A DNA stretch of 64,000 bases from assembly GCA_035946735.1 (NCBI GenBank), contig DASYYZ010000130.1, positions 1-64,000 on the forward strand. The letters are read 5' to 3'. This document shows positions 34,912 to 43,493 of this stretch, piece after piece. Each line of letters begins with the position of its first letter. Within the stretch, counting starts at the first letter, position 1. Origin of the DNA: Gp13-AA77 sp035946735. GTDB lineage: Bacteria > Acidobacteriota > Terriglobia > UBA7540. The position numbers and the translations under genes are program-made. The notes beneath the pieces are model-generated. The model searched no databases. It had not been told where the DNA came from and saw only the letters and a list, made by a program, of their open reading frames with translations.

Positions 34912-35307
34912 ATGAAGAATAAGGTGCTAACGCTCGTGACGATACTCGTGCTCTCGCTGTTCGGCGTCATTTTGGCTGCAGCGCAGAGCCAGCCGGCCGG
35001 CCAGAGCCCGTCCGCTGCAGCCGGCACTACCGGCCAAAGTGCCAAGCCTGCAAAGGCCCACCACATGGCAGCCTCAAAGGCGGAAACGATGTCCGGGACC
35101 GTCAGTTCTGTCGACGCCGACAAACACCTGCTGGTGGTGAGTGGATCGGACGGCGTGCCTTACAATTTTACAGTTAACAAGGGCACCAAGATTACGTCGG
35201 GGGGAACCAAAGCCCAGTTGAGCGACCTTCAGGGCAAGCAGGTCTCGGTCAACTTTGTGGACATGAAAAAGAAGGGCGACTGGGCCAAAAGTGTAGAGGC
35301 CCAGTAG
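34912..35307 (+). CDS. Secreted protein of unknown function
   Basis: A 131-residue protein with a signal peptide (NKVLTLVTILVLSLFGVILA), an Ala/Pro/Gln-rich linker and a C-terminal beta-rich part (MSGTVSSVDADKHLLVVSGS, then FTVNKGTKITSGGTKAQLSD and KQVSVNFVDMKK). The last portion recalls the DUF5666-like OB-type fold of acidobacterial exported proteins. ATG 34912 is chosen over 34906 as GAGGTG is then 7 nt upstream. Function unknown. Confidence 0.7.
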   Translation: MKNKVLTLVTILVLSLFGVILAAAQSQPAGQSPSAAAGTTGQSAKPAKAHHMAASKAETMSGTVSSVDADKHLLVVSGSDGVPYNFTVNKGTKITSGGTKAQLSDLQGKQVSVNFVDMKKKGDWAKSVEAQ

Positions 35308-35483
35308 GTTTATTGACGGCGTTGCCGTATCGGGTCCCGAGCGGGTCACGAAGCAGCGGGTTGGGGATGCTGGCTGGGATGTGTGTCTTTGGCGCGCCAC
35401 TTTGCCGGAGTTCGTGAAAGCGAGTCGGGCGATTCTTACAGGCAAATCCGGGTTATGCCCGCCAAAAGAGATGGGAGGGAAGA

Positions 35484-35624
35484 ATGGAAACAAAACCGAC
35501 GCCCGAGGGGAGCGGCTGGAGCGTTAGGCGGGTGGGGCCAGTGACGTTCGCGATCACAAAACCCAAGCGGAATGGCCGTAAGGTGCGCCAGTCCCGGCTC
35601 AAGAACCGGCGCCGCGCCCGCTAG
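35484..35624 (+). CDS. 46-residue basic protein
   Basis: A short frame with a strong ribosome-binding site (GGGAGGGA at 35473-35480) before ATG 35484. It begins METKPTPEGSGWSVRRVGPV and ends in a Lys/Arg-rich tail (NGRKVRQSRLKNRRRAR). The basic tail suggests nucleic-acid or ribosome binding, but no family is recognised. It precedes a secreted-protein gene by 134 bp. Confidence 0.5.
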   Translation: METKPTPEGSGWSVRRVGPVTFAITKPKRNGRKVRQSRLKNRRRAR

Positions 35625-35758
35625 AGCAGCGTAATCCTATCGGGGGTTTGAAACGGAGCGGGCCGGTATCCAGATACAACCCAGCGAGCGCTTCCCGGAC
35701 TCTAGCTAAGAGTAGCGAGCCTTCGCTGGTGAAGAAATTCACTGGAACTGGGGATGTC

Positions 35759-37207
35759 GTGCGGAAAGCCAATTTTCAATCCTTGATTCTGATCCTCCTT
35801 ACTTTGCTGGTGGTAAGCCTGCCGGTTTCACGAGCAGCCGACAAGCCTTTGACGGCTGATGACGTGACGCTCCTGCTCATTGGCGGCGCCAGCTCGCAAA
35901 AAATGGTGGATCTGATCAAGCAGCGCGGCATCGGCTTCAAGATGACCGCCGAACTCGCCACGGGATTCCGCCGTGATGGCGCCGACGATTCGGTAATTCA
36001 AGCTCTTGAGAGCGCCTCAAGTCAGGGTTCTTCGCAAACGCAAGCGCCGGGCAGCGACACGCAGCCGTCTTCGCAGCCTTCATTGAAGAGGCCCACACTC
36101 AGTGGGTCTTCCCCTTCGGCAAGTGCTGCTTCCGGTTCCGCACCCGCCGCACCTTCCGGCTCTGCGCCTGCCGCGTCGAGTCCCGCGCCGGCAGCGCGGG
36201 TGGGTGCCGACGGCGTGAGTCCGTCCGTTACGGCGGGTCCGGGGCCGGGCCCTGCGCCCGTCACTTCCGCGGCAGATGGCCAAACCCAGCGGACCGCGCC
36301 GAGCTCCGCAAGTTCGGGATCCTCGTCAGGTCCGGTGTTGATTCGTCATGCCCCCGTCGTGTCCGCCCCAGCGCCGGTACAGTCCGCGCCGGCGAATCCT
36401 TCTTCAGGCGCAGTTTCCTCTTCCACTCCCAGGGCAAAACCGGCGGGAAGGCCCGACCTCAGTGAACCCAATGCCGCGCAGGTTCAGCAGATTATTCAGG
36501 CCTTCGCCGCCAAGGAGACGCTATTCAAACAGGCGCGCGATAATTACACCTACCATCAGATTAATAAAGTTCAGGAAGTGGGACCGGACGGTGAAGTGAC
36601 GGGCCAGTTTCAGCAGGATTGGGACATTCTTTACGACGACAACGGAACTCGCATCGAACGGGTCACCTACGCGCCGCTCGATAATTTGAAGAGTCTTATC
36701 CTGACCCAACAGGATTATAACGCCTTCCGCAGCATCCAGCCCTTCGTGATGACTACGGCGGAGCTTCCCGAATACGACGTCCAGTACAAGGGCCACGTCC
36801 AGGTGGACGAGGTGACGGCGTATGTTTTCTCGCTCAGGCCGAAGGCGATTGAGAAGGGCAAGCAGTATTTCCAGGGAATGGTCTGGGTGGACGACCGCGA
36901 CCTGCAAATCGTCAAGTCTGAAGGCAAGCAGGTCCCTGAGATCAGAATGAAGCACGGCGAGGAGAACCTGTTCCCTCGCTTTACCACCTGGCGCGAACAG
37001 ATCGACGGAAAGTTCTGGTTTCCCACCTTTACGCTGGCGGATGACACGCTCTACTTTCAGGGCGGTCCGGTCCATATGAAGGAGATTATCCGCTACACCG
37101 ACTATAAGCAGTTCAAATCCACCCACAAGATTACCAATGTCGCCTCCGTTCCCGGAGGCACGGGCCAGCAGCAGCCCCAGAATCAGAAGATTCCTCCGAA
37201 GCAGTGA
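35759..37207 (+). CDS. Secreted protein with disordered linker and LolA-like domain
   Basis: A 482-residue exported protein. The N-terminus is a signal peptide (NFQSLILILLTLLVVSLPVS), followed by a small helical domain (DDVTLLLIGGASSQKMVDLI), about 170 residues of Ala/Ser/Pro-rich linker, and a C-terminal domain of beta-strands (YTYHQINKVQEVGPDGEV, GTRIERVTYAPL, YVFSLRPK, FQGMVWVDDRDLQIVKSEGK) typical of LolA/MucB-like lipid-binding proteins. It probably binds a hydrophobic ligand in the periplasm. The frame opens at a TTG at 35648; GTG 35759 is preferred because it places the signal peptide at the N-terminus. Confidence 0.65.
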   Translation: MRKANFQSLILILLTLLVVSLPVSRAADKPLTADDVTLLLIGGASSQKMVDLIKQRGIGFKMTAELATGFRRDGADDSVIQALESASSQGSSQTQAPGSDTQPSSQPSLKRPTLSGSSPSASAASGSAPAAPSGSAPAASSPAPAARVGADGVSPSVTAGPGPGPAPVTSAADGQTQRTAPSSASSGSSSGPVLIRHAPVVSAPAPVQSAPANPSSGAVSSSTPRAKPAGRPDLSEPNAAQVQQIIQAFAAKETLFKQARDNYTYHQINKVQEVGPDGEVTGQFQQDWDILYDDNGTRIERVTYAPLDNLKSLILTQQDYNAFRSIQPFVMTTAELPEYDVQYKGHVQVDEVTAYVFSLRPKAIEKGKQYFQGMVWVDDRDLQIVKSEGKQVPEIRMKHGEENLFPRFTTWREQIDGKFWFPTFTLADDTLYFQGGPVHMKEIIRYTDYKQFKSTHKITNVASVPGGTGQQQPQNQKIPPKQ

Positions 37208-37397
37208 CCTAGCCCTTATGGTGCTTGCCCACGATCCGTGCTCCAGCCATTTCGGGCCGCAGATTACGTTCCGGCTGCCGGCTCCCCCGCGGTGAGGCAG
37301 TGCCGTGGTAGAGTGTTGAGGGATTGACCTGTCAAGCTGCACGCGTAACCGCGCGGCGCTGAGACCTTCAGGCGCCGCGGCAAGCAGCAGCACGAAA

Positions 37398-38459
37398 TTG
37401 CCCATGAGAAAACGCCGGCGGCAATGGCTGGGTACAGCAGTGATTGCCGTCGTGCTGGCCCTCTTGTTTTGGCGGACCAGCCGGAGTCCTGACTGGAAGC
37501 AATTCAGCTGGCCCGAGGTCTGGTCCTTGCTGATTCACGCCAGCCGCTTCTGGCTGACGGCCGCCGTCGTCTTCACCTACTCGAGCTATCTCATACGCGC
37601 ATACCGCTGGAAATTCTTCCTCGATCCTTTCAAGCCGAGTTCCTTGAGCGTGCTGTTCACCGGACAGATCCTGGGTTTCAGCGCGGTCTACCTGATCGGC
37701 CGGCCGGGAGAGTTGGTGCGCCCGGGTTACATTGCTCGTTGGGAGGGCGTACCCTTCGCCTCCCAGCTCGCCATTCTCGTGCTCGAACGGCTCTATGATC
37801 TGGTGGCCATGGCGCTCCTCTTTGGTTTGGCGCTGTATTTCGAGCCGACGCACTCGAAAGGCGCGGGGGTGGGACAAACCCTGCATCGCATGCATCAGGG
37901 CGCCGTGGCGGTGCTCCTCGGCACGCTGGCCATGGTGGCGCTTCTGGCGGTCTATCGATTTCGCGCGGAAGCCATCATTCGATGGGCCGCGAAGAAGCTG
38001 CATTTCCTGCCCGCGAAGCTGCGGCGGATACTCAGCAACGTGGCACGATCTTTCGCCGAGGGCCTGGACGTGATCCGGAATTGGAAGGATTTGACCGCCA
38101 GCGTTGTTTGCACCGCGTTACTCTGGGCCGTCAACATCAGCGTTTTCTGGTTCGTCTTTCAGAGCCTGGGGGGCGCGCTCGCGGACTTATCCTGGTGGGT
38201 GGCAGCGATATGCACGTTTTGCGCGGGAGTGGGACTGGTGATTCAGCTTCCGGGTGTCGGGGGCGGATTTCAGTTGGCAATGCTGTTCGCCTTGAAGCAA
38301 TTGTTCCAGATTCCGGCAGGCTCGGCGACAAGCGCGGCCCTGCTCCTATGGTTGGCGATTATGATGCCTTGTGTGCTGCTCGCAGGCGTCTTGTTGATAT
38401 ACGGAGGCCTAAGCTTCAAGAAACTCAAAGCCATGGCGGAAGAGGAGGCCGCCCGTTGA
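37398..38459 (+). CDS. Flippase-like integral membrane protein (LPG synthase TM family)
   Basis: Predicted 353-residue inner-membrane protein with seven to eight helices of the lysylphosphatidylglycerol_synthase_TM (UPF0104/DUF) family. The hallmark is YLIGRPGELVRPGYIAR near residue 110, and later QLPGVGGGFQLAMLFALKQ. The family includes putative lipid flippases and a subset with a C-terminal aminoacyl transferase; the transferase is absent here. A second ATG at 37404 may be the true start. The nrdR gene follows about 30 bp later. Confidence 0.8.
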   Translation: MPMRKRRRQWLGTAVIAVVLALLFWRTSRSPDWKQFSWPEVWSLLIHASRFWLTAAVVFTYSSYLIRAYRWKFFLDPFKPSSLSVLFTGQILGFSAVYLIGRPGELVRPGYIARWEGVPFASQLAILVLERLYDLVAMALLFGLALYFEPTHSKGAGVGQTLHRMHQGAVAVLLGTLAMVALLAVYRFRAEAIIRWAAKKLHFLPAKLRRILSNVARSFAEGLDVIRNWKDLTASVVCTALLWAVNISVFWFVFQSLGGALADLSWWVAAICTFCAGVGLVIQLPGVGGGFQLAMLFALKQLFQIPAGSATSAALLLWLAIMMPCVLLAGVLLIYGGLSFKKLKAMAEEEAAR

Positions 38460-38487
38460 TCGCGCACGGAACCACCTTGAGGATTGC

Positions 38488-38949
38488 ATGAAGTGCCCTT
38501 TTTGTGGACATCCTGAGGATCACGTGGTAGATTCTCGCGAAGCCAAGGTGGGGGACACCGTTCGCCGCCGCCGCCAATGCGAGCACTGCGGGCGCCGGTT
38601 TACCACTTACGAGCGGATTGATGAAATTCCACACATGGTGGTGAAGAAGGACGGCCGCCGCGAGAGGTTTGACCGGCAAAAGATTTTAGCGGGCCTGCTC
38701 AAGGCCTGCGAGAAGCGGCCGGTACCCACTGCGAAGCTCGAGGAAATTGTGAATGAGGCCGAGTCCTACGTGGCGGAGTCTCCGGATCGCGAGCGTCCAG
38801 TCGCAGCGGTGGGCGAACTTGTGATGAAGCGCCTGAAGACGCTGGACAAAGTGGCGTATGTCCGATTCGCTTCGGTTTATCTTGACTTCAAAGACGTGCG
38901 CGAGTTCATGGACGAGCTTGAGGATCTGCTGAGAGCGCGGGGCACGTAG
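38488..38949 (+). CDS. nrdR: Transcriptional repressor NrdR
   Basis: Predicted 153-residue repressor of ribonucleotide reductase genes. The N-terminal zinc ribbon uses Cys3, Cys6, Cys31 and Cys34 (MKCPFCGH and CEHCGRRFTTYE); residues 49-139 form the ATP-cone (VVKKDGRRERFDRQKI and DKVAYVRFASVYLDF) that senses ATP/dATP. Length is normal. No nrd gene lies in the window, so its targets are elsewhere. Confidence 0.96.
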   Translation: MKCPFCGHPEDHVVDSREAKVGDTVRRRRQCEHCGRRFTTYERIDEIPHMVVKKDGRRERFDRQKILAGLLKACEKRPVPTAKLEEIVNEAESYVAESPDRERPVAAVGELVMKRLKTLDKVAYVRFASVYLDFKDVREFMDELEDLLRARGT

Positions 38950-38957
38950 GCTGCCGG

Positions 38958-39887
38958 CTAGTTGTTCCAGACGAAGGCGCCGAAGGTGCTGAACGTTTCA
39001 AAGCCCATCCTCTCGTAAAGCCGCTGGGCTCCTTGATTAAGATCGGTGACGGTGAGCGTCACTTCCCGGTGGCCGCGGTTTGCGGCTTCGCGAAAGGCGA
39101 GATCCAGCAGTGCGGTCCCGAGACCGCCTGACTGAAATTCCGATGCGACAGCCACCTGAGGAATGTGCGCCGTACCCGGGCGGACCGTCGTCAGCGCTAC
39201 CAGGCCCGCCAGCCTTTGCGTTGCGCGATGGACCGCTACCAGCGAGGCTTGGGACACCGGCTCACCGCAGCCACGCAGATCGAAAATATTATCGATCAGC
39301 CTCTCGGCGCCTTCGCTCGAGGCGTACTGGTCGTTGATGACGGCATCGATGTGTCCCCGATAGGTGCGGTAGATGAACTCTGCTGCAAGATGGTCGTGCC
39401 GCCGCTCCCAGGGCTCAATCACGAAAACTGCCGGAACCGCCGGCTGCCGGGGGGCCGCGAGTTTTAGCGACATGAAGCGCCGCATATAAGATGTGAAGCC
39501 GTACTCATGGAAGCAAGGCTCGAGTTCTTGCGCGCTGAAATGGGGCAGTTGGGCTTCCACGCGGCGCACGCCCGGCGTGGCGGTGAGCGTCTCTAAGACG
39601 TGATTCAGCAATCTCAGGGCCTGGTGGCGGAAGGCCGGAGCCAGGAAGAAGTCGCCGACGAGCCCTTTTTCGTCTTCGCAGAGAAAGAAGCTGTAGCCTT
39701 CGATGCGGCCTTCGTTGACCAGAGCGTAGCCGACGAGACGCCTATCCGCCAGGCAATTCGAGATCACGCGAGCGGCGGGCGCGTGGTCCCACCGCAACTG
39801 GTGATTCCAGGCTTGCGCCTCGGCTTGGAAGAGCGGTGCAAAATCGCCGGGGTCGAATCGGCGGATGTCAATGACCTCGGTCGCCAA
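38958..39887 (-). CDS. GNAT family N-acetyltransferase
   Basis: Predicted 309-residue protein with two GNAT-like halves. The C-terminal one has the acetyl-CoA loop SEFQSGGLGTALLDLAF and VTDLNQGAQRLYERMGFE, which is typical; the N-terminal half (EGYSFFLCEDEKGLVGDFFL, FRHQALRLLNHVLETL) appears degenerate. The start is uncertain: the frame opens at 40013; TTG 39887 is chosen because GAGGAG lies 6 nt upstream. The substrate is not determinable. It is divergent from the lipid A acyltransferase gene. Confidence 0.7.
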   Translation of the reverse strand: MATEVIDIRRFDPGDFAPLFQAEAQAWNHQLRWDHAPAARVISNCLADRRLVGYALVNEGRIEGYSFFLCEDEKGLVGDFFLAPAFRHQALRLLNHVLETLTATPGVRRVEAQLPHFSAQELEPCFHEYGFTSYMRRFMSLKLAAPRQPAVPAVFVIEPWERRHDHLAAEFIYRTYRGHIDAVINDQYASSEGAERLIDNIFDLRGCGEPVSQASLVAVHRATQRLAGLVALTTVRPGTAHIPQVAVASEFQSGGLGTALLDLAFREAANRGHREVTLTVTDLNQGAQRLYERMGFETFSTFGAFVWNN

Positions 39888-40039
39888 TACTGGCTCCTCG
39901 ATTCGCAATGAGCGCTCACACGTGACAAGCGCCTGAGTATAACCGAAAGAGAGTTCGGGATGACGGCACGGGTAGGGGCCGCGGAATCGAAGGGTTGCCG
40001 GCGCAAAAGGCACGCAACAGACTACGGGCCAGGCGGGTG

Positions 40040-41038
40040 ATGGTTCCAGTCATACTTGACCGATCTATGACCGGCACGATTAAATCTTCCTCTCCCGTCC
40101 GGTCCGCGCCCGATCGCGTGAGGCGCGCGCCCAATTTCCGAGATCGCATCGAGTACCTTGCGGCGGCCGGAGTCCTGCGCTTTCTGGGAATTCTTCCCCG
40201 CTGGCTCGCATGCGGCTTCTGTAAGATTCTGGCCCTTGGCAGCTACTACCTCTGGCCCCGCTTGGCCACGGTAGGCCTGTTCAATTTGAGGCTCGCCTTT
40301 CCCGAGTGGTCTGAGCGCGAACGCCGGCGCGTCCTGCTGCGTACTTTCCGGAACCTGGGACGCATGCTGGCGGACTTCGCTTCCTTTCCCCGCCTCAAGG
40401 GAACCAATATCGAGCGGCTGATCGTGTACGACGGTTTCGAGCACTACGCGCAAGCGCGGGATCAGGGCCGAGGCGTTATCTTTCTGACCGGCCATTTCGG
40501 AAATTGGGAACTCAGTTCTTTCGCGCACAGCCTTTATGGATATCCGCTGAACTTTACCGTGCGGCAGATGGACAATCCGCTGCTCGACGCCTTGATCACC
40601 CGCTATCGCACCCTGAGCGGCGGACGGCCGGTGGAGAAGAACGACTTCGCGCGCCGGGCCTTGCAGGCCTTGAAGCAAGGCGAGGCCGTCGGCGTTCTCA
40701 TGGACACGAACATGCTTCCGGCCGAGGGAATCTTCGTCGATCTCCTCGGCCGGCTCGCCTGCACCACCACGGCTCCGGCCCGCCTGGCGCGTAAGACGGG
40801 CGCGGCGTTGGTGCTGGGACTGGCCATTTGGGATTCGAAGCTGGGAAAGTACCGCTTGCGGTTTGAGCCGGTCCCATGGATTGCGAACGAGGACGCCGAA
40901 GAAGAGATTCGGCTAAACACTGCCCACTTCACGAGACTGCTTGAGGCCTACATTCGGCGCTACCCCGACCAGTGGCTCTGGGTGCATCGCCGCTGGAAGA
41001 CCCGGCCTCCGGGAGAACCGCCGCTTTATCCGTTCTGA
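40040..41038 (+). CDS. Lipid A biosynthesis acyltransferase (LpxL/HtrB-like)
   Basis: Predicted 332-residue membrane-associated acyltransferase. The catalytic HX4(D/E) motif is GHFGNWELSSFA; downstream are LKQGEAVGVLMDTNM and PDQWLWVHRRWKTRP, the family C-terminal signature. It adds a secondary acyl chain to lipid A or a related saccharolipid. The frame opens at 39995; ATG 40040 gives a shorter leader, with 40067 as an alternative. It lies 42 bp upstream of lpxD on the same strand, consistent with a joint role in lipid A assembly. Confidence 0.85.
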   Translation: MVPVILDRSMTGTIKSSSPVRSAPDRVRRAPNFRDRIEYLAAAGVLRFLGILPRWLACGFCKILALGSYYLWPRLATVGLFNLRLAFPEWSERERRRVLLRTFRNLGRMLADFASFPRLKGTNIERLIVYDGFEHYAQARDQGRGVIFLTGHFGNWELSSFAHSLYGYPLNFTVRQMDNPLLDALITRYRTLSGGRPVEKNDFARRALQALKQGEAVGVLMDTNMLPAEGIFVDLLGRLACTTTAPARLARKTGAALVLGLAIWDSKLGKYRLRFEPVPWIANEDAEEEIRLNTAHFTRLLEAYIRRYPDQWLWVHRRWKTRPPGEPPLYPF

Positions 41039-41080
41039 ACCTGCCGCCCGGTGAAGCCGCAATGAATACGAGGTCTTGCG

Positions 41081-42127
41081 ATGAGAGTTGACGAAATCGC
41101 CCGTCGGGTTGACGGCCAAGTCAAAGGCGAGGCCGCCCGCGAGATTTCCGGCGTGGCCGCCCTTCGAACCGCAGGGCCCGCTGATCTCAGCTTCGCGGCT
41201 GGACCGGCCGAACTGCCGGAGGCGGCGCATTCGGCAGCGGGATGCATTCTGATCCCGCCTGACGCTTCGCTTCCGGGACAAACCGTGATCGCTGTAATTC
41301 AGCCTAAGCTGGCTTTCGTCCAGGCCGCGGCCGCACTCGGTCCCGCCAGTGAATCCGCCGGCGGGGTTCATCCCACCGCCGTCGTGATGCCTGGCGCGTT
41401 GATCGCGGGCGGCGTTTCGCTGGGTCCGCACACGGTCGTCGGGCCCGGCGCTCGCGTGGGAGCGCGGACCGTACTCAAAGCCAGCGTCACGGTGGGCGAA
41501 GGAGCAGATATCGGCGAAGATTGTGAGGTCTATCCCGGAGTGACGATCTACCCCAACGCCCGCGTCGGCAACCGGGTGATCCTGCATGCCGGGGTCGTGA
41601 TCGGCGGTGACGGTTTCGGGTACGTCTTCGCCGGGGGACGCCATCATAAATTTCCGCAAATCGGCAGCGTCACGATCGAAAGCGATGTGGAAATTGGCGC
41701 CAATACCACGATTGACCGCGGATCGCTAGGCGCGACCGTGATCGGAGAAGGCACGAAGATCGACAATCTGGTGCAGATCGCGCATAACGTCCGCATCGGC
41801 AAGCATTGTGTGATCGCCGCGCAGACCGGCATTTCGGGCAGCGTCAATATAGGCGACTATTGCGTCATCGGCGGTCAGGTGGGCATCGGCGATCACGTGG
41901 AGATCGAAAACGGGGCGCGCATCGCTTCAAAGGGAGGCGTCCTGCCCGGCAAGATCGTACGCAAGGGAACCACGGTCTGGGGTATTCCCGGCCGTCCGCT
42001 CGATGTCTTCAAGCGGCAGTATGCACACCTGAGCCGGTTGCCCGAGCTGGCGCGGCGGGTGAGCGAACTGGAAAAACGACTGCCCGACCGTTCATCGGCC
42101 GAGCCGCAGCCTGAACCCAAGAGCTAA
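41081..42127 (+). CDS. lpxD: UDP-3-O-(3-hydroxyacyl)glucosamine N-acyltransferase
   Basis: Predicted 348-residue lipid A enzyme adding the N-linked acyl chain to UDP-3-acyl-glucosamine. The N-terminal uridine-binding domain (residues 1-95) precedes a left-handed beta-helix of hexapeptide repeats, including IGEDCEVYPGVTIYPNARVG, IGANTTIDRGSLG and the catalytic-His stretch DNLVQIAHNVRIG. The coil ends with VWGIPGRPLDVFKRQ and a charged C-terminal helix. Its stop codon overlaps the convergent oxidoreductase stop by 4 bp. Confidence 0.95.
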   Translation: MRVDEIARRVDGQVKGEAAREISGVAALRTAGPADLSFAAGPAELPEAAHSAAGCILIPPDASLPGQTVIAVIQPKLAFVQAAAALGPASESAGGVHPTAVVMPGALIAGGVSLGPHTVVGPGARVGARTVLKASVTVGEGADIGEDCEVYPGVTIYPNARVGNRVILHAGVVIGGDGFGYVFAGGRHHKFPQIGSVTIESDVEIGANTTIDRGSLGATVIGEGTKIDNLVQIAHNVRIGKHCVIAAQTGISGSVNIGDYCVIGGQVGIGDHVEIENGARIASKGGVLPGKIVRKGTTVWGIPGRPLDVFKRQYAHLSRLPELARRVSELEKRLPDRSSAEPQPEPKS

Positions 42128-43338
42128 CCTATCTTCCGCGATTCGTCCTCCAGCGCCTTGCTTTCGACGGGCTCTTGCGACTGGATAAACTTCGTCGCCC
42201 ACTCGCGTTCCTGTTCGGGCCGCCGCATCACGAAGGCGGCTCGCAGGCGGTTGTCCTTGAGCCACCAGACGCTGAACTCGCCCTTGGCGAGATTCCCGCG
42301 ATAAGCCACGCGGTCCGCGTCCGAGGGATCGCCCCAGAATTCATAGGACAGGTCGAAAACGTCCGAAAAGAAGTAAGGCACGTGGACGAAGGGCGCCCGG
42401 TCTCCCGTCAAGGCGCCGGCAATGTGTTTTCCCTGTTCCACGGCGTTGTCCCAGTGCTCGGTATGGCGGTTCCGGCCGAAGATGACGTCGTGATAATTGG
42501 TAACGTCGCCTGCGGCCCAAACGCCTTCAATTCCCGTCTCCAGATACTCGTTCACCGCAATACCGTGATCGATCCGCAATCCGGCACCCTCAAAAAGTTC
42601 GGTGGCAGGAACGGCGCCGATACCGGCGACAATCAGGTCAACTTCGATCTCATCGCCCGACTTGAGTGTTGCGCGAACGCGTTCGCCGGCTGCCGAAATT
42701 GAGTTGACGCTTGCCTTGCGCAGAAGCCGCACCCCGCGATCCTCGTAGTATTTCTCAAAGAACCCCGACATCTCCGGCGTAAAGAATCGCTCCCAAACGC
42801 GCTCCTCCGGCAGCGCGAGGGTGGTCTCGACCCCTTTGCGCGCCAGCACCGAAGCCACTTCCATCCCGATGAATCCGCCTCCAATCACCGCGGCCTGTCT
42901 TGCGCCTTGCGAGCGATCGCGGATCAGGCTCGAGTCCGCAACCGAGCGCAGGTAATACAGGCCGTTCGGGGTCTCACGGAGATCCGGAAAGTGACGCGCG
43001 TGTGCGCCTGTGGCGATAACCAGCTTCCCGAAATTCAGCGTGTCGCCCGAATCGGTCTGCAACTTTCTGTTCTCGAGATCCACCCTGCCGGCGTGGGTTG
43101 ACAAACGCACTTCGATTCCGTGGTCCTCATAGAAGGCCTCATCGCGGATCAGGATGCTCTTCAGGTCCTGCTCTCCGGCGAGGTAGCCCTTCGAGAGCGG
43201 GGGACGTTCATACGGAAGAGTATCGTCGGCGGACACGATTGTGAGCTGGCCCGGCTTCAGGCCCCGCTCAACAAGTTCCTTGGCGGCATAGCCTGCCACC
43301 ATGCCTCCGCCAAGGATCAGGTACTGGTGCTCGCTCAT
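42124..43338 (-). CDS. FAD/NAD(P)-dependent ferredoxin reductase-like oxidoreductase
   Basis: Predicted 404-residue flavoprotein of the pyridine nucleotide-disulfide reductase fold. It begins YLILGGGMVAGYAAKELVER (FAD loop), continues with PYERPPLSKGYL, KLVIATGAHARHFP, AAVIGGGFIGMEVASVLA (NAD(P) loop) and GVWAAGDVTNYHDV. The pattern matches ferredoxin/rubredoxin reductases and AIF-like enzymes; the electron acceptor is unknown. The frame opens at 43440; ATG 43338 follows GGAGG by about 7 nt. No ferredoxin gene is adjacent. Confidence 0.85.
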   Translation of the reverse strand: MSEHQYLILGGGMVAGYAAKELVERGLKPGQLTIVSADDTLPYERPPLSKGYLAGEQDLKSILIRDEAFYEDHGIEVRLSTHAGRVDLENRKLQTDSGDTLNFGKLVIATGAHARHFPDLRETPNGLYYLRSVADSSLIRDRSQGARQAAVIGGGFIGMEVASVLARKGVETTLALPEERVWERFFTPEMSGFFEKYYEDRGVRLLRKASVNSISAAGERVRATLKSGDEIEVDLIVAGIGAVPATELFEGAGLRIDHGIAVNEYLETGIEGVWAAGDVTNYHDVIFGRNRHTEHWDNAVEQGKHIAGALTGDRAPFVHVPYFFSDVFDLSYEFWGDPSDADRVAYRGNLAKGEFSVWWLKDNRLRAAFVMRRPEQEREWATKFIQSQEPVESKALEDESRKIG

Positions 43339-43493
43339 CAAACCACCTCCGCCCGGCTTCTCTGGACAAGATTTTGATGATGGGATGCGGGATTTTGACA
43401 CAACAATCGCGAGCCGAGAGGGACCTTGAACGTCGGACAAGCAGACTGTTCAGCGCTGCACTGCATTTCGTCCTTCATCATCGCCGTCAATCG

